Source: JAJFFW01 sp038534195 (lineage in GTDB: Bacteria; Pseudomonadota; Alphaproteobacteria; Caulobacterales; Parvularculaceae). From it: DNA of 64,000 nt. The stretch's first letter is position 1. Every line of letters begins with the position of its first letter. Shown piece by piece: positions 25,171 through 33,860 of this stretch. Below the pieces are notes generated by a model, which was not told the DNA's origin, searched no databases, and saw only the letters and a program-made list of their open reading frames with translations. The stretch spans positions 1-64,000 of the forward strand of contig JBCAXE010000011.1 of the NCBI GenBank assembly GCA_038534195.1, in the 5' to 3' direction. Made by a program: the position numbers and the translations under genes.

Positions 25171-25938
25171 TTAGAAATTGTCCTTACGCGCCCTGATTTC
25201 CGCAAACACGTCCACATCGCCCGCCTCCGCCATGGCGAGGGCGGCCTTGAGCGAAGGCTCATGGGCGCGCAGGAACGGGTTCGTGGCCCGTTCTTCGGCG
25301 ATGGTCATCGGCACGGTCGGCTGGTTCTGCGCGCGCGCGGCGTCGATGTCTTTGGCGCGGGCCTTCAAGGCCGCGTTTTCGGGATCGACGGTCAGGGCGA
25401 AGCGCGCGTTCGCCTGCGTATATTCGTGGGCGCAATAGAGTTTTGTCTCCGGCGGCCAGGCGGCGATGGCGGAAAGCGACGCCCACATTTGCGCCGGGGT
25501 TCCTTCAAAGAGGCGCCCGCATCCGAGCGCGAAGATCGTGTCGCCCACGAACGCGGCTTTGTCGGCCTCGAAGTGATAGACGATGTGGCCGAGCGTGTGT
25601 CCCGGCGTTTCGCGGATCGTCGCGACGCTATCGCCAAGATTGAAGCGGTCGCCGTCGCCGACGGCGCGGTCGACGCCGGGAATTTTATCGGTCTCGCCGC
25701 GCGGCGCGATGATTTTGCAGTCCCACTGCTTTTTCAGCGCTTCATTGCCGCCGGCGTGATCCCAATGGTGGTGGGTGTTCAGAATATAGTCGAGCGACCA
25801 GCCCTCCGCCTCCAGCGCCTCGTTGATGGCGTTGACGTCCGGCGTATCGATGGCGGCGGTGCGGCCGGACGCGGCGTCGTGAATGAGGTAGCCGTAATTA
25901 TCGGCGAGGCAGGGGAACTGGCGAATTTCCAACGGCAT
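25171..25938 (-). CDS. gloB: Hydroxyacylglutathione hydrolase (glyoxalase II)
   Basis: A 255-residue metallo-beta-lactamase-fold enzyme that hydrolyses S-lactoylglutathione to lactate and glutathione. The dinuclear metal motif T-H-H-H-W-D-H is at residues 55-61, with H-T-L-G-H-I, F-V-G-D-T-I-F and the C-terminal glutathione-binding C-A-H-E-Y-T domain as in GloB. ATG at 25938 follows a TAAGGACC leader; the frame extends 13 codons further up without conservation. A methyltransferase gene diverges from it with 95 bases between, an arrangement often seen in alphaproteobacteria. Confidence 0.95.
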   Translation of the reverse strand: MPLEIRQFPCLADNYGYLIHDAASGRTAAIDTPDVNAINEALEAEGWSLDYILNTHHHWDHAGGNEALKKQWDCKIIAPRGETDKIPGVDRAVGDGDRFNLGDSVATIRETPGHTLGHIVYHFEADKAAFVGDTIFALGCGRLFEGTPAQMWASLSAIAAWPPETKLYCAHEYTQANARFALTVDPENAALKARAKDIDAARAQNQPTVPMTIAEERATNPFLRAHEPSLKAALAMAEAGDVDVFAEIRARKDNF

Positions 25939-26033
25939 CGGCGGGGTCCTTAAGGAGGTGTTAATGCTGGGCCCCAATATGATACAGCCGAACGCCGCGC
26001 CTGCGCAAAGGCGGGCGCACCGCCGGGACGACC

Positions 26034-26795
26034 ATGCGTACTGATATTCTCGATCTGCATCGCTTCTATGAAAGCCCTCTCGGCCGTAAGGCGGCGGGCT
26101 TCATCGCGGCGCGCCTGCGCGAGGCGTGGGGCGAGGCGCAGCATATGCGGATCGGCGGGTTCGGGTTCGCAAGCCCTTATCTTGAAGCGTTCCCACAAGC
26201 CGAACGGCGCCTGAGCTTCGCGCCCGGCGGCCAGGGCGTGATCCGCTGGGCCCAATCAGGGGCGGCCGGCGCGCCGAACAGCGCGAGCCTTATTCCGGAA
26301 ACGCGTTGGCCGTTGCCGGACGCCTCGCTTGACCGGATTATCGTCGCCCACGGGCTTGAAGAAACCGGCGATCCGCGGCGGCTTATGCGGGAGATCTGGC
26401 GGGTCCTGTCGCCGGAGGGCCGCGTCATTATCGTCGCCTCGCACCGGCGCGGCGTCTGGTCGACGCTCGACGTGTCGCCTTTTGCAGCGGGCCGGCCCTT
26501 TTCCAAACGCCAGCTGACGCGGCTTTTGGAAGAGGCCACCTTCGGCGATATCCGATCATCGGGCGCGCTATATTTTCCGCCGGTCAATTCGCGTTTTCTG
26601 TTGCGCGCGGCCGCTTCTTGGGAACGCGCCGGCGCGCGCATCTGGCCGGGCTTGTGCGGCGTCTTGCTGGCGGATGCGTCGAAAAGTCTGGCGGCGCCGG
26701 TGGGCAAAGTGGTCACCGACGGCGTGCGCATTCAGCGCCGCGCCGGCGTGCGCGCTGCGCCGGCGCCCGGCGCCAGCTTCGAAGGCGGCGCGTAG
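26034..26795 (+). CDS. Class I SAM-dependent methyltransferase
   Basis: A 253-residue methyltransferase-like protein. Residues 70-160 carry the recognisable half of the Rossmann fold: W-P-L-P-D-A-S-L-D-R-I-I-V-A-H-G-L-E (motif II/III), L-M-R-E-I-W-R-V-L-S-P-E-G-R-V-I-I-V, the UbiE/Methyltransf_11 pattern. The glycine-rich motif I is degenerate (I-G-G-F-G-F-A). The substrate is unknown. It diverges from gloB, a common neighbour of such genes. The C-terminal 40 residues are Ala/Arg/Val-rich without a known domain. Confidence 0.78.
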   Translation: MRTDILDLHRFYESPLGRKAAGFIAARLREAWGEAQHMRIGGFGFASPYLEAFPQAERRLSFAPGGQGVIRWAQSGAAGAPNSASLIPETRWPLPDASLDRIIVAHGLEETGDPRRLMREIWRVLSPEGRVIIVASHRRGVWSTLDVSPFAAGRPFSKRQLTRLLEEATFGDIRSSGALYFPPVNSRFLLRAAASWERAGARIWPGLCGVLLADASKSLAAPVGKVVTDGVRIQRRAGVRAAPAPGASFEGGA

Positions 26796-26889
26796 CGGTC
26801 TAATTTGCGATCGGCTTTGCGCCTTGAGCCGCTATGAACGGCTCGGTATACCCAAAAGCTCGCAAGCAATCGCAAAAAGGCCGCCGCCC

Positions 26890-27981
26890 ATGACGACACC
26901 GACGCCCCGTCCCGGCATTCTCGACATCGCGCCCTACGTGCCCGGCGGCGCGCAAGCGCCCGGCGCTCAGAAGATTTACAAGCTGTCGTCGAATGAATCC
27001 GCTCTTGGCGCCAGCGAAAAGGCGATCGACGCCTATCGGCGCGCCGGCGATGAGCTTCATCTCTACCCGGACGGCAGCGCTGGAAAACTGCGCGAGAAAA
27101 TCGCTAGTCTGCACGGACTTGACGCCAGTCGCATTGTTTGCGGCGCCGGCTCGGATGAAATTCTGCAATTGTTGACGCGCGCCTATCTCGGGCCCGGTGA
27201 CAATATCATCCAGACAGATCACGGTTTTCTTGTTTATGCGCTGGCCGCAAAATCATGCGGCGGCGAGGTGCGTTTCGCGCCGGAGCGCGATCTTATCGCC
27301 GATGTGGACGAGATATTGAAACTTGTGGACGAGCGAACGCGCCTCGTCTTTGTGGCCAATCCGAATAACCCGACGGGCACTTATATTCCGTTTTCAGAAA
27401 TCCGGCGTCTGCGGTCTGAATTACGCGAGGATATTATCTTGGTCATCGACGCTGCGTATGCAGAATATATGGACGAGGCCGATTATGAGGCGGGCGAGAC
27501 GCTTGTGGATGAGCATGATAATGTGGTCATGACACGGACATTTTCCAAGATCTACGGCCTTGGCGGCGTCCGGCTTGGCTGGGGTTATTTCCCGGCGGCG
27601 ATCGCCGATGTGATCAACCGTATCCGCGGCCCGTTTAATGTGAATGCGCCTTCCATCGCCGCCGGTGTCGCCGCGCTCGACGATCAGGACTTTGTCGCCC
27701 GTAACAAAGCCTTCAACAAAGAAGAGCGGGACTTTCTCGCGCAACAGCTCGGCGGCATGGGACTTCATTTCAAACCGAGCTTCGGTAATTTCATTCTCGT
27801 TCAGTTTCCGGACGCGCCCGGCAAGTCCGCGACGGAGATCCAATCCTTTTTGCGGGAACATGGCGTGATCGTCCGCGAGATGGCCGCTTATAAACTACCC
27901 GATTGGCTGCGGATTTCGGTTGGGCCCAAGGAGGCCAATCGCGCATTGGTCGATCTCCTGAACCAGAAATTTGGTGCGTGA
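26890..27981 (+). CDS. hisC: Histidinol-phosphate/aromatic aminotransferase
   Basis: A 363-residue fold type I PLP enzyme: substrate region K-L-S-S-N-E-S, N-P-N-N-P-T-G-T, D-A-A-Y-A-E-Y and the PLP lysine in T-F-S-K-I-Y-G-L, all typical of HisC. It converts imidazole-acetol phosphate to histidinol phosphate and in related bacteria also makes tyrosine and phenylalanine. ATG at 26890 has AAAGGCCGCCG upstream; the frame runs 72 codons further up into the methyltransferase gene without conservation. Its stop overlaps the tyrC GTG by four bases, tying it to aromatic synthesis, as in Zymomonas. Confidence 0.93.
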   Translation: MTTPTPRPGILDIAPYVPGGAQAPGAQKIYKLSSNESALGASEKAIDAYRRAGDELHLYPDGSAGKLREKIASLHGLDASRIVCGAGSDEILQLLTRAYLGPGDNIIQTDHGFLVYALAAKSCGGEVRFAPERDLIADVDEILKLVDERTRLVFVANPNNPTGTYIPFSEIRRLRSELREDIILVIDAAYAEYMDEADYEAGETLVDEHDNVVMTRTFSKIYGLGGVRLGWGYFPAAIADVINRIRGPFNVNAPSIAAGVAALDDQDFVARNKAFNKEERDFLAQQLGGMGLHFKPSFGNFILVQFPDAPGKSATEIQSFLREHGVIVREMAAYKLPDWLRISVGPKEANRALVDLLNQKFGA

Positions 27982-28907
27982 GCGATCAGCCGACACTCCG
28001 CTATGGCCGGGTTGCGCTGATCGGCGCCGGGCTCATCGGGTCGTCGCTGGCGCGCGCGCTACGCGCCCGGGACCTTGCCGATCACATCTTGGGCTATGAT
28101 GCGGACGCGGCGGTCGCCCGACGCGCCGCGGAGATCGGCGTCATCGACGAAGCGGCGCCGAGCCTGGCGGCGGCCGTTGAAAGCGCTGACCTCATCATCA
28201 TCGCAACGCCTGTGGGCGCTATCGGCGACGTTTTGAAAGCGCTGGACGGCGCGGCTCCTGAAGGAACGCTCGCCATTGACGTCGGCTCCGTTAAAGGCGC
28301 GGTTTGCGCGGCGGCGGAGGCGGCGTCCCGTTTACATTTTGTGCCGTGCCATCCTGTTGCGGGTACGGAACAATCGGGCCCCGACGCTGGGTTCGCCTCC
28401 CTGTTTGACGGCCGGTGGTGTATCCTGACGCCGCTGGCGCGCGCCGACGATGCTTACAAGGCGGCGGTGGACGAAGCGGCGACGCTGTGGCGCGCGGTGG
28501 GCGCTGACGTTGAAATCATGGACGCCGCTCACCACGATCTGGCGCTCGCGGTGACAAGTCATTTGCCGCACTTGATAGCGTTTACGCTTGTGGGCGCCGC
28601 GGATGATCTGGAGACGGTGGCCGAAGCGGAGATCGTGAAATATTCCGCAGGCGGTTTTCGCGATTTCACGCGCATCGCCGCATCCGATCCGGTGATGTGG
28701 CGCGATGTATTTCTCAGCAACAAAGACGCTGTCCTTGAGGTGCTCGGCCGTTTCTCTGAGGAGTTGAGCGTCCTGCAGCGAGCCATCCGCTGGGGCGACG
28801 CCGACGCGCTGGAAAAATCATTCTCTCGCGGACGCGCCTTGCGCCGGGCCATCGTCGAAGCGGGGCAGGAGACAGACGCGCCGAACTTCGGCCGCGATAG
28901 CGATTAA
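27978..28907 (+). CDS. tyrC: Prephenate/arogenate (cyclohexadienyl) dehydrogenase
   Basis: A 309-residue TyrA-type enzyme that oxidises prephenate or arogenate on the way to tyrosine. The N terminus has the NAD-binding V-A-L-I-G-A-G-L-I-G-S-S-L-A; then I-I-A-T-P-V-G, D-V-G-S-V-K and the catalytic-site P-C-H-P-V-A-G-T-E-Q-S-G. The start is GTG 27978, overlapping the hisC stop (GTGA), so translation is coupled. Length matches single-domain TyrC without a chorismate mutase or ACT domain. Specificity for prephenate versus arogenate cannot be read by eye. Confidence 0.93.
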   Translation: MSDQPTLRYGRVALIGAGLIGSSLARALRARDLADHILGYDADAAVARRAAEIGVIDEAAPSLAAAVESADLIIIATPVGAIGDVLKALDGAAPEGTLAIDVGSVKGAVCAAAEAASRLHFVPCHPVAGTEQSGPDAGFASLFDGRWCILTPLARADDAYKAAVDEAATLWRAVGADVEIMDAAHHDLALAVTSHLPHLIAFTLVGAADDLETVAEAEIVKYSAGGFRDFTRIAASDPVMWRDVFLSNKDAVLEVLGRFSEELSVLQRAIRWGDADALEKSFSRGRALRRAIVEAGQETDAPNFGRDSD

Positions 28908-29030
28908 GCTGCGCCGTTCCCATTCTCGTGAAGAAGCCGCCCTTGTAAGCGGCAGGGCGAACCAAAAGATCGAAGCTTTCAGATCAGGATCGAAATCAGC
29001 GGCGAAGGCGCCGAAAAAGGAGAATTCACA

Positions 29031-29642
29031 ATGGATACGTTTGAGGCGATTACGAGCAGACGCTCGATCAAGGAATTCGACAAAGATCACCGTTTCACGC
29101 CCGAAGAGGAAGAGAAGTTGCTCAAAGCCGCAATCCAGGCGCCCACGAGCTTCAATATTCAGCACTGGCGGTTCGTTATTCTGCGCGACCCGGCGTTGCG
29201 CGCGCGCATCCGCACTGAATTCGGAAACGACCAGGCGCAGATGACCGATGCGTCTTTGTTGCTGCTGATGACCGCGGACATGAAGGCGTGGGCGAAATCG
29301 CCGGAGCGCTATTGGCGCAACGCGCCGGAAGAGGTGTCGAACTTGCTCGTTAACTGGATGGGCCCCTTCCATGAGGGGCGCGACTGGCTCCAGCGCGACG
29401 AGGCCCAGCGCTCGATCGGCATGGCGATGGAAAACCTGATGCTCGCCGCCACCGACATGGGGTACGCCTCATGTCCCATGATTGGTTTCGATATCGAAGC
29501 GGTCGCCAATCTCGTTAACTTACCCGATGACCATGTGATGGGACCGATGGTCGCCATCGGCAAAGGAACGAAGGCGCCCTGGCCGAAGCCGGGGCAGCTT
29601 CCGTTGAGCGAAATCATCGTCGAGAACAGATTCAAGGATTAG
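29031..29642 (+). CDS. Nitroreductase family flavoprotein
   Basis: A 203-residue FMN-dependent oxidoreductase. The N-terminal I-T-S-R-R-S-I-K-E-F and the A-P-T-S-F-N-I-Q-H-W-R-F motif are the FMN phosphate-binding and core signatures of the NfnB/nitroreductase family; A-M-E-N-L-M-L-A-A-T-D-M-G-Y and V-A-I-G-K-G-T-K close the fold. Likely reduces quinones or nitro compounds with NAD(P)H. Strong ribosome site AAAAGGAG before ATG 29031. Single gene; the two-operator promoter follows it. Confidence 0.9.
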   Translation: MDTFEAITSRRSIKEFDKDHRFTPEEEEKLLKAAIQAPTSFNIQHWRFVILRDPALRARIRTEFGNDQAQMTDASLLLLMTADMKAWAKSPERYWRNAPEEVSNLLVNWMGPFHEGRDWLQRDEAQRSIGMAMENLMLAATDMGYASCPMIGFDIEAVANLVNLPDDHVMGPMVAIGKGTKAPWPKPGQLPLSEIIVENRFKD

Positions 29643-29654
29643 AATCCAGGCCTT

Positions 29655-29713
29655 ATGAACGCTGTTCATTTATCTTGACATTGTTCGTCGAGCGAATTAT
29701 GAACAACGTTCAC
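29655..29713 (+). promoter_or_regulatory. Strong promoter with paired TGAAC-N3-GTTCA operators
   Basis: Operator 1 is ATGAAC-GCT-GTTCAT (29655-29669, perfect 6-bp arms). Operator 2 is ATGAAC-AAC-GTTCAC (29699-29713). Between and overlapping them is TTGACA (29675-29680), a 17-base spacer and TATGAA (29698-29703), a good sigma-70 promoter whose -10 overlaps operator 2. Centres are 44 bases apart, about four helical turns. The arrangement suggests a dimeric (TetR-like) repressor; no regulator gene is adjacent. Confidence 0.7.
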
Positions 29714-29735
29714 GAAGGGTTGAGGAGGCTTGACT

Positions 29736-30878
29736 GTGCGGAAAAGCGGCTATCTGAAGCGTCTCGAGGGCGACCTCAAGCGCTGGGTTGAGCAAGGCCT
29801 CATTGACACGGGGCTGCGCGATCGTCTCGCCGCCGATGCGGCGGCGCACGACCGGGTCGCCGGCGGCGGCTCCAGTCCGATTCTCGCCGTGTTGGCGATG
29901 GCGGCTTTCATCGTCGGCGTTTTGGCGGTAGTCGCGGCCAACTGGTCGAATCTGGGCGGCTATGCGCGGTTGGCGTTAGCGTTCGGTGCTCTCGGCGCGG
30001 CCATTATGACGTCGGGCGCCTTGTCGAAACGCGGCTCAGTTCTGCCCGCGTCATTATCGGCCTTGCTCGGCGCGGCGCTCTTCGGCGCCGGGATTATCAC
30101 CATCGGCCAGCTTTACCATTCCGGCGCTTCCACCTCGTCTTTCTATTCGGCGTGGGCGATCGGCGCCGGCGCCATCGCCGCGCTGTTGGGCTCTTCTCTG
30201 GCGGCGGCTTTCGCGGCCGCGCTCGGGATCGTCTGGACACTGACCCATGCCGGCGACGCCGCGCCTGTTTTTGTTGACGGCGTAAAGCTGTCGGCGCCGC
30301 TTTGGGCCCCGGTCTTGTGGGCGGGCCTTGGGGCGCTCGCGGTCGCCCGGCGCTCCCTCGGTCTCGTCCACGTGATTGCGATCGGCGTCGTCTTCTGGGT
30401 CTCTATGATCCTCGCTGATTGGTACGAAGTACGCTCCAGCGTTTATTTCTCGTTGTTCCTCGCAATTTTCTGGGGCGGGGTCGCCGCCGCTGCGGAAGGT
30501 GTCGTGCGCGCCACGAACCTATGGGCTACACGGACGATCGCCGGTTGGGCCGCGTGGACCGCGAGCGGCGCGCTCGTCTCGGCGGCGGCGTTCGAGCGCG
30601 TCAAGCCGGTCTTTTTCACCGAGCTTGATCTGGCCACAATTTCACTTGCGATCTTTAGCGCCCTGACCGCCTATGGCGCAGCGCCCGGGCGGCGTTGGCT
30701 GCGCGGCGCGGGCGTCGCCGGATTCATCGCCACAGCCCTCATCTTTTTCACGCTCGCCGACAGTCTGATGACCGCAGGCGTGACGCTGATCATCTTCAGC
30801 ATCGCCCTGGCCGGCCTGATTATCGCCACCAACCGGATGCTGACGCGGGCCCGCGCAGCAGCAGGAGAAGCGCAATGA
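29736..30878 (+). CDS. DUF2157 membrane protein
   Basis: A protein of about 380 residues. The soluble N-terminal 45 residues (L-K-R-W-V-E-Q-G-L-I-D) are the DUF2157 signature; ten to eleven hydrophobic helices follow. GTG at 29736 is seven bases after GAGGAGG and is chosen over TTG 29730, which would be too close. Function unknown; DUF2157 proteins usually pair with a GDYXXLXY protein, as here, and the two genes overlap by four bases. Expression should be controlled by the operators just upstream. Confidence 0.88.
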   Translation: MRKSGYLKRLEGDLKRWVEQGLIDTGLRDRLAADAAAHDRVAGGGSSPILAVLAMAAFIVGVLAVVAANWSNLGGYARLALAFGALGAAIMTSGALSKRGSVLPASLSALLGAALFGAGIITIGQLYHSGASTSSFYSAWAIGAGAIAALLGSSLAAAFAAALGIVWTLTHAGDAAPVFVDGVKLSAPLWAPVLWAGLGALAVARRSLGLVHVIAIGVVFWVSMILADWYEVRSSVYFSLFLAIFWGGVAAAAEGVVRATNLWATRTIAGWAAWTASGALVSAAAFERVKPVFFTELDLATISLAIFSALTAYGAAPGRRWLRGAGVAGFIATALIFFTLADSLMTAGVTLIIFSIALAGLIIATNRMLTRARAAAGEAQ

Positions 30879-31687
30879 CACAGCCGCATGAAAAGACCGT
30901 CCGTTGGCCTTTGCTTCGCGCCCTGATCGCTTTCCTCCTGGTCGCCGGGTTTCTGGTGTTCTCGCTCTTTCGCGCCGAAGCCGCGCGCACAGAGGGCGCT
31001 GAGGTTATCTTGGAAACGCGCCCCATCGATCCGCGCGATCTCTTTTTCGGTCACTTTGCGACGCTCGGTTATAATGTTGAGAGCGTACCTCTCAAGCCGC
31101 TCGCCAGCGCTGAGACGCTCGCGGCTCTTGCGCCCGAAGAGGGCGACTATTCCCGCACGAGCGACGCTTATGTGGCGCTTGCGCCGAAGGGCCGCTTTCA
31201 TGAAGTCATATTGTTGACCGACGATCTGGCCGAAGCCGCCGCCGCCGGCGTACCCTTAAAAGTGAAAGCTACCCTCAGGCGCGGCGCGCGGTGTAAAGGG
31301 GAAAGTAAGATCGACGGCGTCTGCCCGGTCACAGTGTCGGCGAAATTTGATCTGCCGGCTCGCTATTATGCCGAAAAGGAAACAGCGCTCGCCCTGCAAC
31401 AAAAATCGCGGGCGGCGGGCGAGCGGCGCCGGGCGGAGCAAAACTATCAACGTTGCCTCGAACGGCGTGCGCGGGCGCAGGAAAATCCGGACGCGCCGCC
31501 TTCGCCCGCATGCGAAGCGCCGCCTGCTGACGACGGCGCTGACCTGCGCTTCGGTGTCATCTTATCGGTCTCGGATAAGGGCGAGGCGGTGATCAAGGGG
31601 CTCGAATTCGACGATCAGCGCGTGATCGATACGCTTGGCGGTCCGCGCCTCACGCTCGTTCGCGAAAAACCACCGTCAACGGAATAA
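30875..31687 (+). CDS. GDYXXLXY-type membrane-anchored protein
   Basis: A 270-residue protein with one N-terminal membrane helix (about 12-30) and an exported domain. The family motif appears as R-P-I-D-P-R-D-L-F-F-G-H-F-A-T-L-G-Y; the usual G-D-Y is G-H-F here. An insert at about 165-215 rich in Arg, Glu and Gln with two cysteines interrupts the domain. It pairs with the DUF2157 gene (ATGA overlap) and is probably part of the same membrane complex. Function of the pair is unknown. Confidence 0.85.
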   Translation: MTQPHEKTVRWPLLRALIAFLLVAGFLVFSLFRAEAARTEGAEVILETRPIDPRDLFFGHFATLGYNVESVPLKPLASAETLAALAPEEGDYSRTSDAYVALAPKGRFHEVILLTDDLAEAAAAGVPLKVKATLRRGARCKGESKIDGVCPVTVSAKFDLPARYYAEKETALALQQKSRAAGERRRAEQNYQRCLERRARAQENPDAPPSPACEAPPADDGADLRFGVILSVSDKGEAVIKGLEFDDQRVIDTLGGPRLTLVREKPPSTE

Positions 31688-31690
31688 CGC

Positions 31691-33190
31691 TCAGGCGTCT
31701 TCTTCGTCGAGCGCCACGTCATGACCCCACAGATGCCGCACATGGGCGACCACGTCTTTGCGGGTTTTGTCGTCGAGCTTGCGGCCATTGTGAACGGTAT
31801 GGCGTAAAGTGAGTTTTCGATCGCCTTCAAGGTCGGCCGACACCACCTGAAGGTTCGGCTCATGCACGCCGAGATCGTACATCTGGCTTAGCGTTTCGCG
31901 CACACGCCGGAAGCCGCGCTCATCATGGATCGCGCGCACTTCAATGTGGCTTTCTGCGGCGTCGTCGGCGAGCGCAAAGAGGCGGAAATCTCGCATCACC
32001 TTCGGTGAGAGATATTGCAAAATGAAGCTCTCGTCGCGATAGTCCGTCCACGCCTGTTTTAGAACATCGCGCCAATCGCCGGCGCCGGCGATCTCGGGGA
32101 ACCATTCGCGATCTTCATCGGTCGGCTCTTCGCTCATGCGCTTTAGATCTTCCATCATCGCAAAGCCGAGCGCGTAAGGATTGATTCCCGAATAGCGCGG
32201 ATCGTCAAATTCCGGTTGAAACACCACTGATGAGTGCGAGTGCAGAAACTCCATGATCGCGCCTTCGCCGATCTGGCTGCTCTCATAGAGCTTGTTCATG
32301 ATATAATGATGCGTGAAGGTGGCGCAGCCCTCATTCATCACTTTCGTCTGCTTTTGCGGATAGAAATATTGCGCCACATTGCGCACGATCCGGACAATCT
32401 CGCGCTGCCACGGCGCCAGCGCCGGCGAGGCTTTCTCGATGAAATAAAGAAGGTTTTCTTCCGGCAACTGGATGTTGCGCACTTCCTCCTGACGCTCTTC
32501 CTTGTCCTCGTCGTCTTCTTCTGAATTGGGGAGCGTGCGCCAGAGATCGTTGAAGTTCTCTCGCTCATATTCGGCGCGGGCGATGATCTTCGCAATGCGG
32601 TCTTTGTCGGTTAGCCGCGGCGAGCGCTGATAGCGGAAGACGCCCTGGTCCATGAGCGCGTGGGCGCTGTCGAGCGTTTTCTCCACTTCCTCAAAGCCAT
32701 ATTCGTCCTCGCATTTGGCGATATATTTCTTGGCGAAGTCGAGATAGGGGAGGATGCCGTCCGCGTCCGTCCACTGACGAAAGAGGTAGTTATTTTTGAA
32801 GAAATGGTTATGGCCGAAACAGGCGTGCGCCATCACCAGCGCCTGCATGGTCATCGTGTTTTCTTCCATGAGATAGGCGATGCAGGGGTTTGAGTTGATC
32901 ACGATCTCATAGGCGAGACCTGTGAACCCTTTTTGATAATTGATCTGGTCGCGCGCGAAATGTTTGCCGAACGACCAATGGTGATACATGAGCGGCATGC
33001 CATGGGAGGAATAAGCGTCGAGCATCTGTTCCGACGAGATGATCTCCACCTGGTTCGGATAAACGTCGAGCTCAAGATCGTTCAGCGCGATGTTTTCGAT
33101 CGCGTCAAAGGCGCGTTTCAGGCGCTCGAAGGTCCATTCGGCGTCATCGAAGAGGAGGGGGGAGGTGGTTTGTTGTCCTATAACCATCAT
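31691..33190 (-). CDS. spoVR: SpoVR family protein
   Basis: A 499-residue protein of the SpoVR/YcgB family with the conserved segments E-I-I-S-S-E-Q-M, M-P-L-M-Y-H-H-W-S-F-G-K, V-I-N-S-N-P-C-I-A-Y-L-M-E-E and M-N-E-G-C-A-T-F-T-H-H-Y-I-M near the middle. The H-H and E-G-C-A-T-F-x-H elements could bind metal. In most proteobacteria spoVR is the third gene after prkA and yeaH; here it starts by ATGA overlap with an unrelated low-GC gene. Biochemical role not established; linked to stress and stationary phase in relatives. Confidence 0.95.
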   Translation of the reverse strand: MMVIGQQTTSPLLFDDAEWTFERLKRAFDAIENIALNDLELDVYPNQVEIISSEQMLDAYSSHGMPLMYHHWSFGKHFARDQINYQKGFTGLAYEIVINSNPCIAYLMEENTMTMQALVMAHACFGHNHFFKNNYLFRQWTDADGILPYLDFAKKYIAKCEDEYGFEEVEKTLDSAHALMDQGVFRYQRSPRLTDKDRIAKIIARAEYERENFNDLWRTLPNSEEDDEDKEERQEEVRNIQLPEENLLYFIEKASPALAPWQREIVRIVRNVAQYFYPQKQTKVMNEGCATFTHHYIMNKLYESSQIGEGAIMEFLHSHSSVVFQPEFDDPRYSGINPYALGFAMMEDLKRMSEEPTDEDREWFPEIAGAGDWRDVLKQAWTDYRDESFILQYLSPKVMRDFRLFALADDAAESHIEVRAIHDERGFRRVRETLSQMYDLGVHEPNLQVVSADLEGDRKLTLRHTVHNGRKLDDKTRKDVVAHVRHLWGHDVALDEEDA

Positions 33191-33693
33191 TTAGGAATTC
33201 CAGTAGGCGGTTGATTTTTGACCCATTCGCCTGAAACCAATTCCGCCAACACATCGATATAGGTTGTCATGCTAAAAATGCGGAAATGATCGATCGTGTC
33301 TCCGGGCGGCAAATCATGCTCGGCGATGGACGCCGTCCATGCAGAATTTTTCGCCTTTAGGAGCGGAAACCAATCATTCTGTTGTGCAACGCAGTCTTGG
33401 TATTCTATAAAAGGGTGTTCCACGAACTCTTCATGAACCGTCAATGCTACGATTGGTGCAAAATATAATCTCAGCGTTTTATTCGATTCCGTGATCTCCT
33501 TCGTAGTGTGATCAATCAAATCGGAGAGAATGCTAGCTTCATCTTCGTCAATGGTTAGGACTTCGTGGGTTTCTGGGGGGACGCAGTCAACAGTCAATTG
33601 AAGCTCATCAGAAAATAACCTTAGGTTCCTGAAGGCCGTTAGTTTTCCAAATTCTCTGATTGGTTTGAAATCGTATTCCTGTTTTTGAATCAT
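33187..33693 (-). CDS. Low-GC protein of unknown function, coupled to spoVR
   Basis: A 168-residue soluble protein with no motif I recognise: acidic overall, mixed alpha/beta, with P-P-E-T-H-E-V-L-T-I-D-E-D-E in the middle and no signal peptide or membrane helix. Base composition is clearly lower than around it (about 40% GC in a sampled line). Its TGA overlaps the spoVR ATG (33187-33190), giving translational coupling. It sits in a cluster where yeaH and spoVR are normally adjacent, so it is probably an acquired passenger. Confidence 0.6.
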   Translation of the reverse strand: MIQKQEYDFKPIREFGKLTAFRNLRLFSDELQLTVDCVPPETHEVLTIDEDEASILSDLIDHTTKEITESNKTLRLYFAPIVALTVHEEFVEHPFIEYQDCVAQQNDWFPLLKAKNSAWTASIAEHDLPPGDTIDHFRIFSMTTYIDVLAELVSGEWVKNQPPTGIPK

Positions 33694-33728
33694 TCTGCCC
33701 CGCCAATAGCTGCAGATTTAGATTCGAC

Positions 33729-33860
33729 GCTGATCCTTCGTGACGGCCGCGATGCGGCCTCCTCAGGATGAGGGGTGTGCATGGCGGATCCTTTTTTCAT
33801 GTTTCGGCGCCCTCCGCCTCATCCTGAGGAGCGGCGCAGCCGCGTCGCGAAGGATCAGCG
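33729..33860. repeat. Inverted repeat pair, CCTCATCCTGAGG family (copies 1 and 2)
   Basis: Two opposite copies of one unit, at 33729-33774 and 33817-33860. Each unit has CCTCA-tcc-TGAGG, then a GC-rich hairpin, then a TCRCGAAGGATCAGC end. The inner hairpin differs but stays paired: GGCCGC-gat-GCGGCC in copy 1 and GCGGC-gca-GCCGC in copy 2. The 3' end of the GIY-YIG gene runs through copy 2. Confidence 0.85.
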
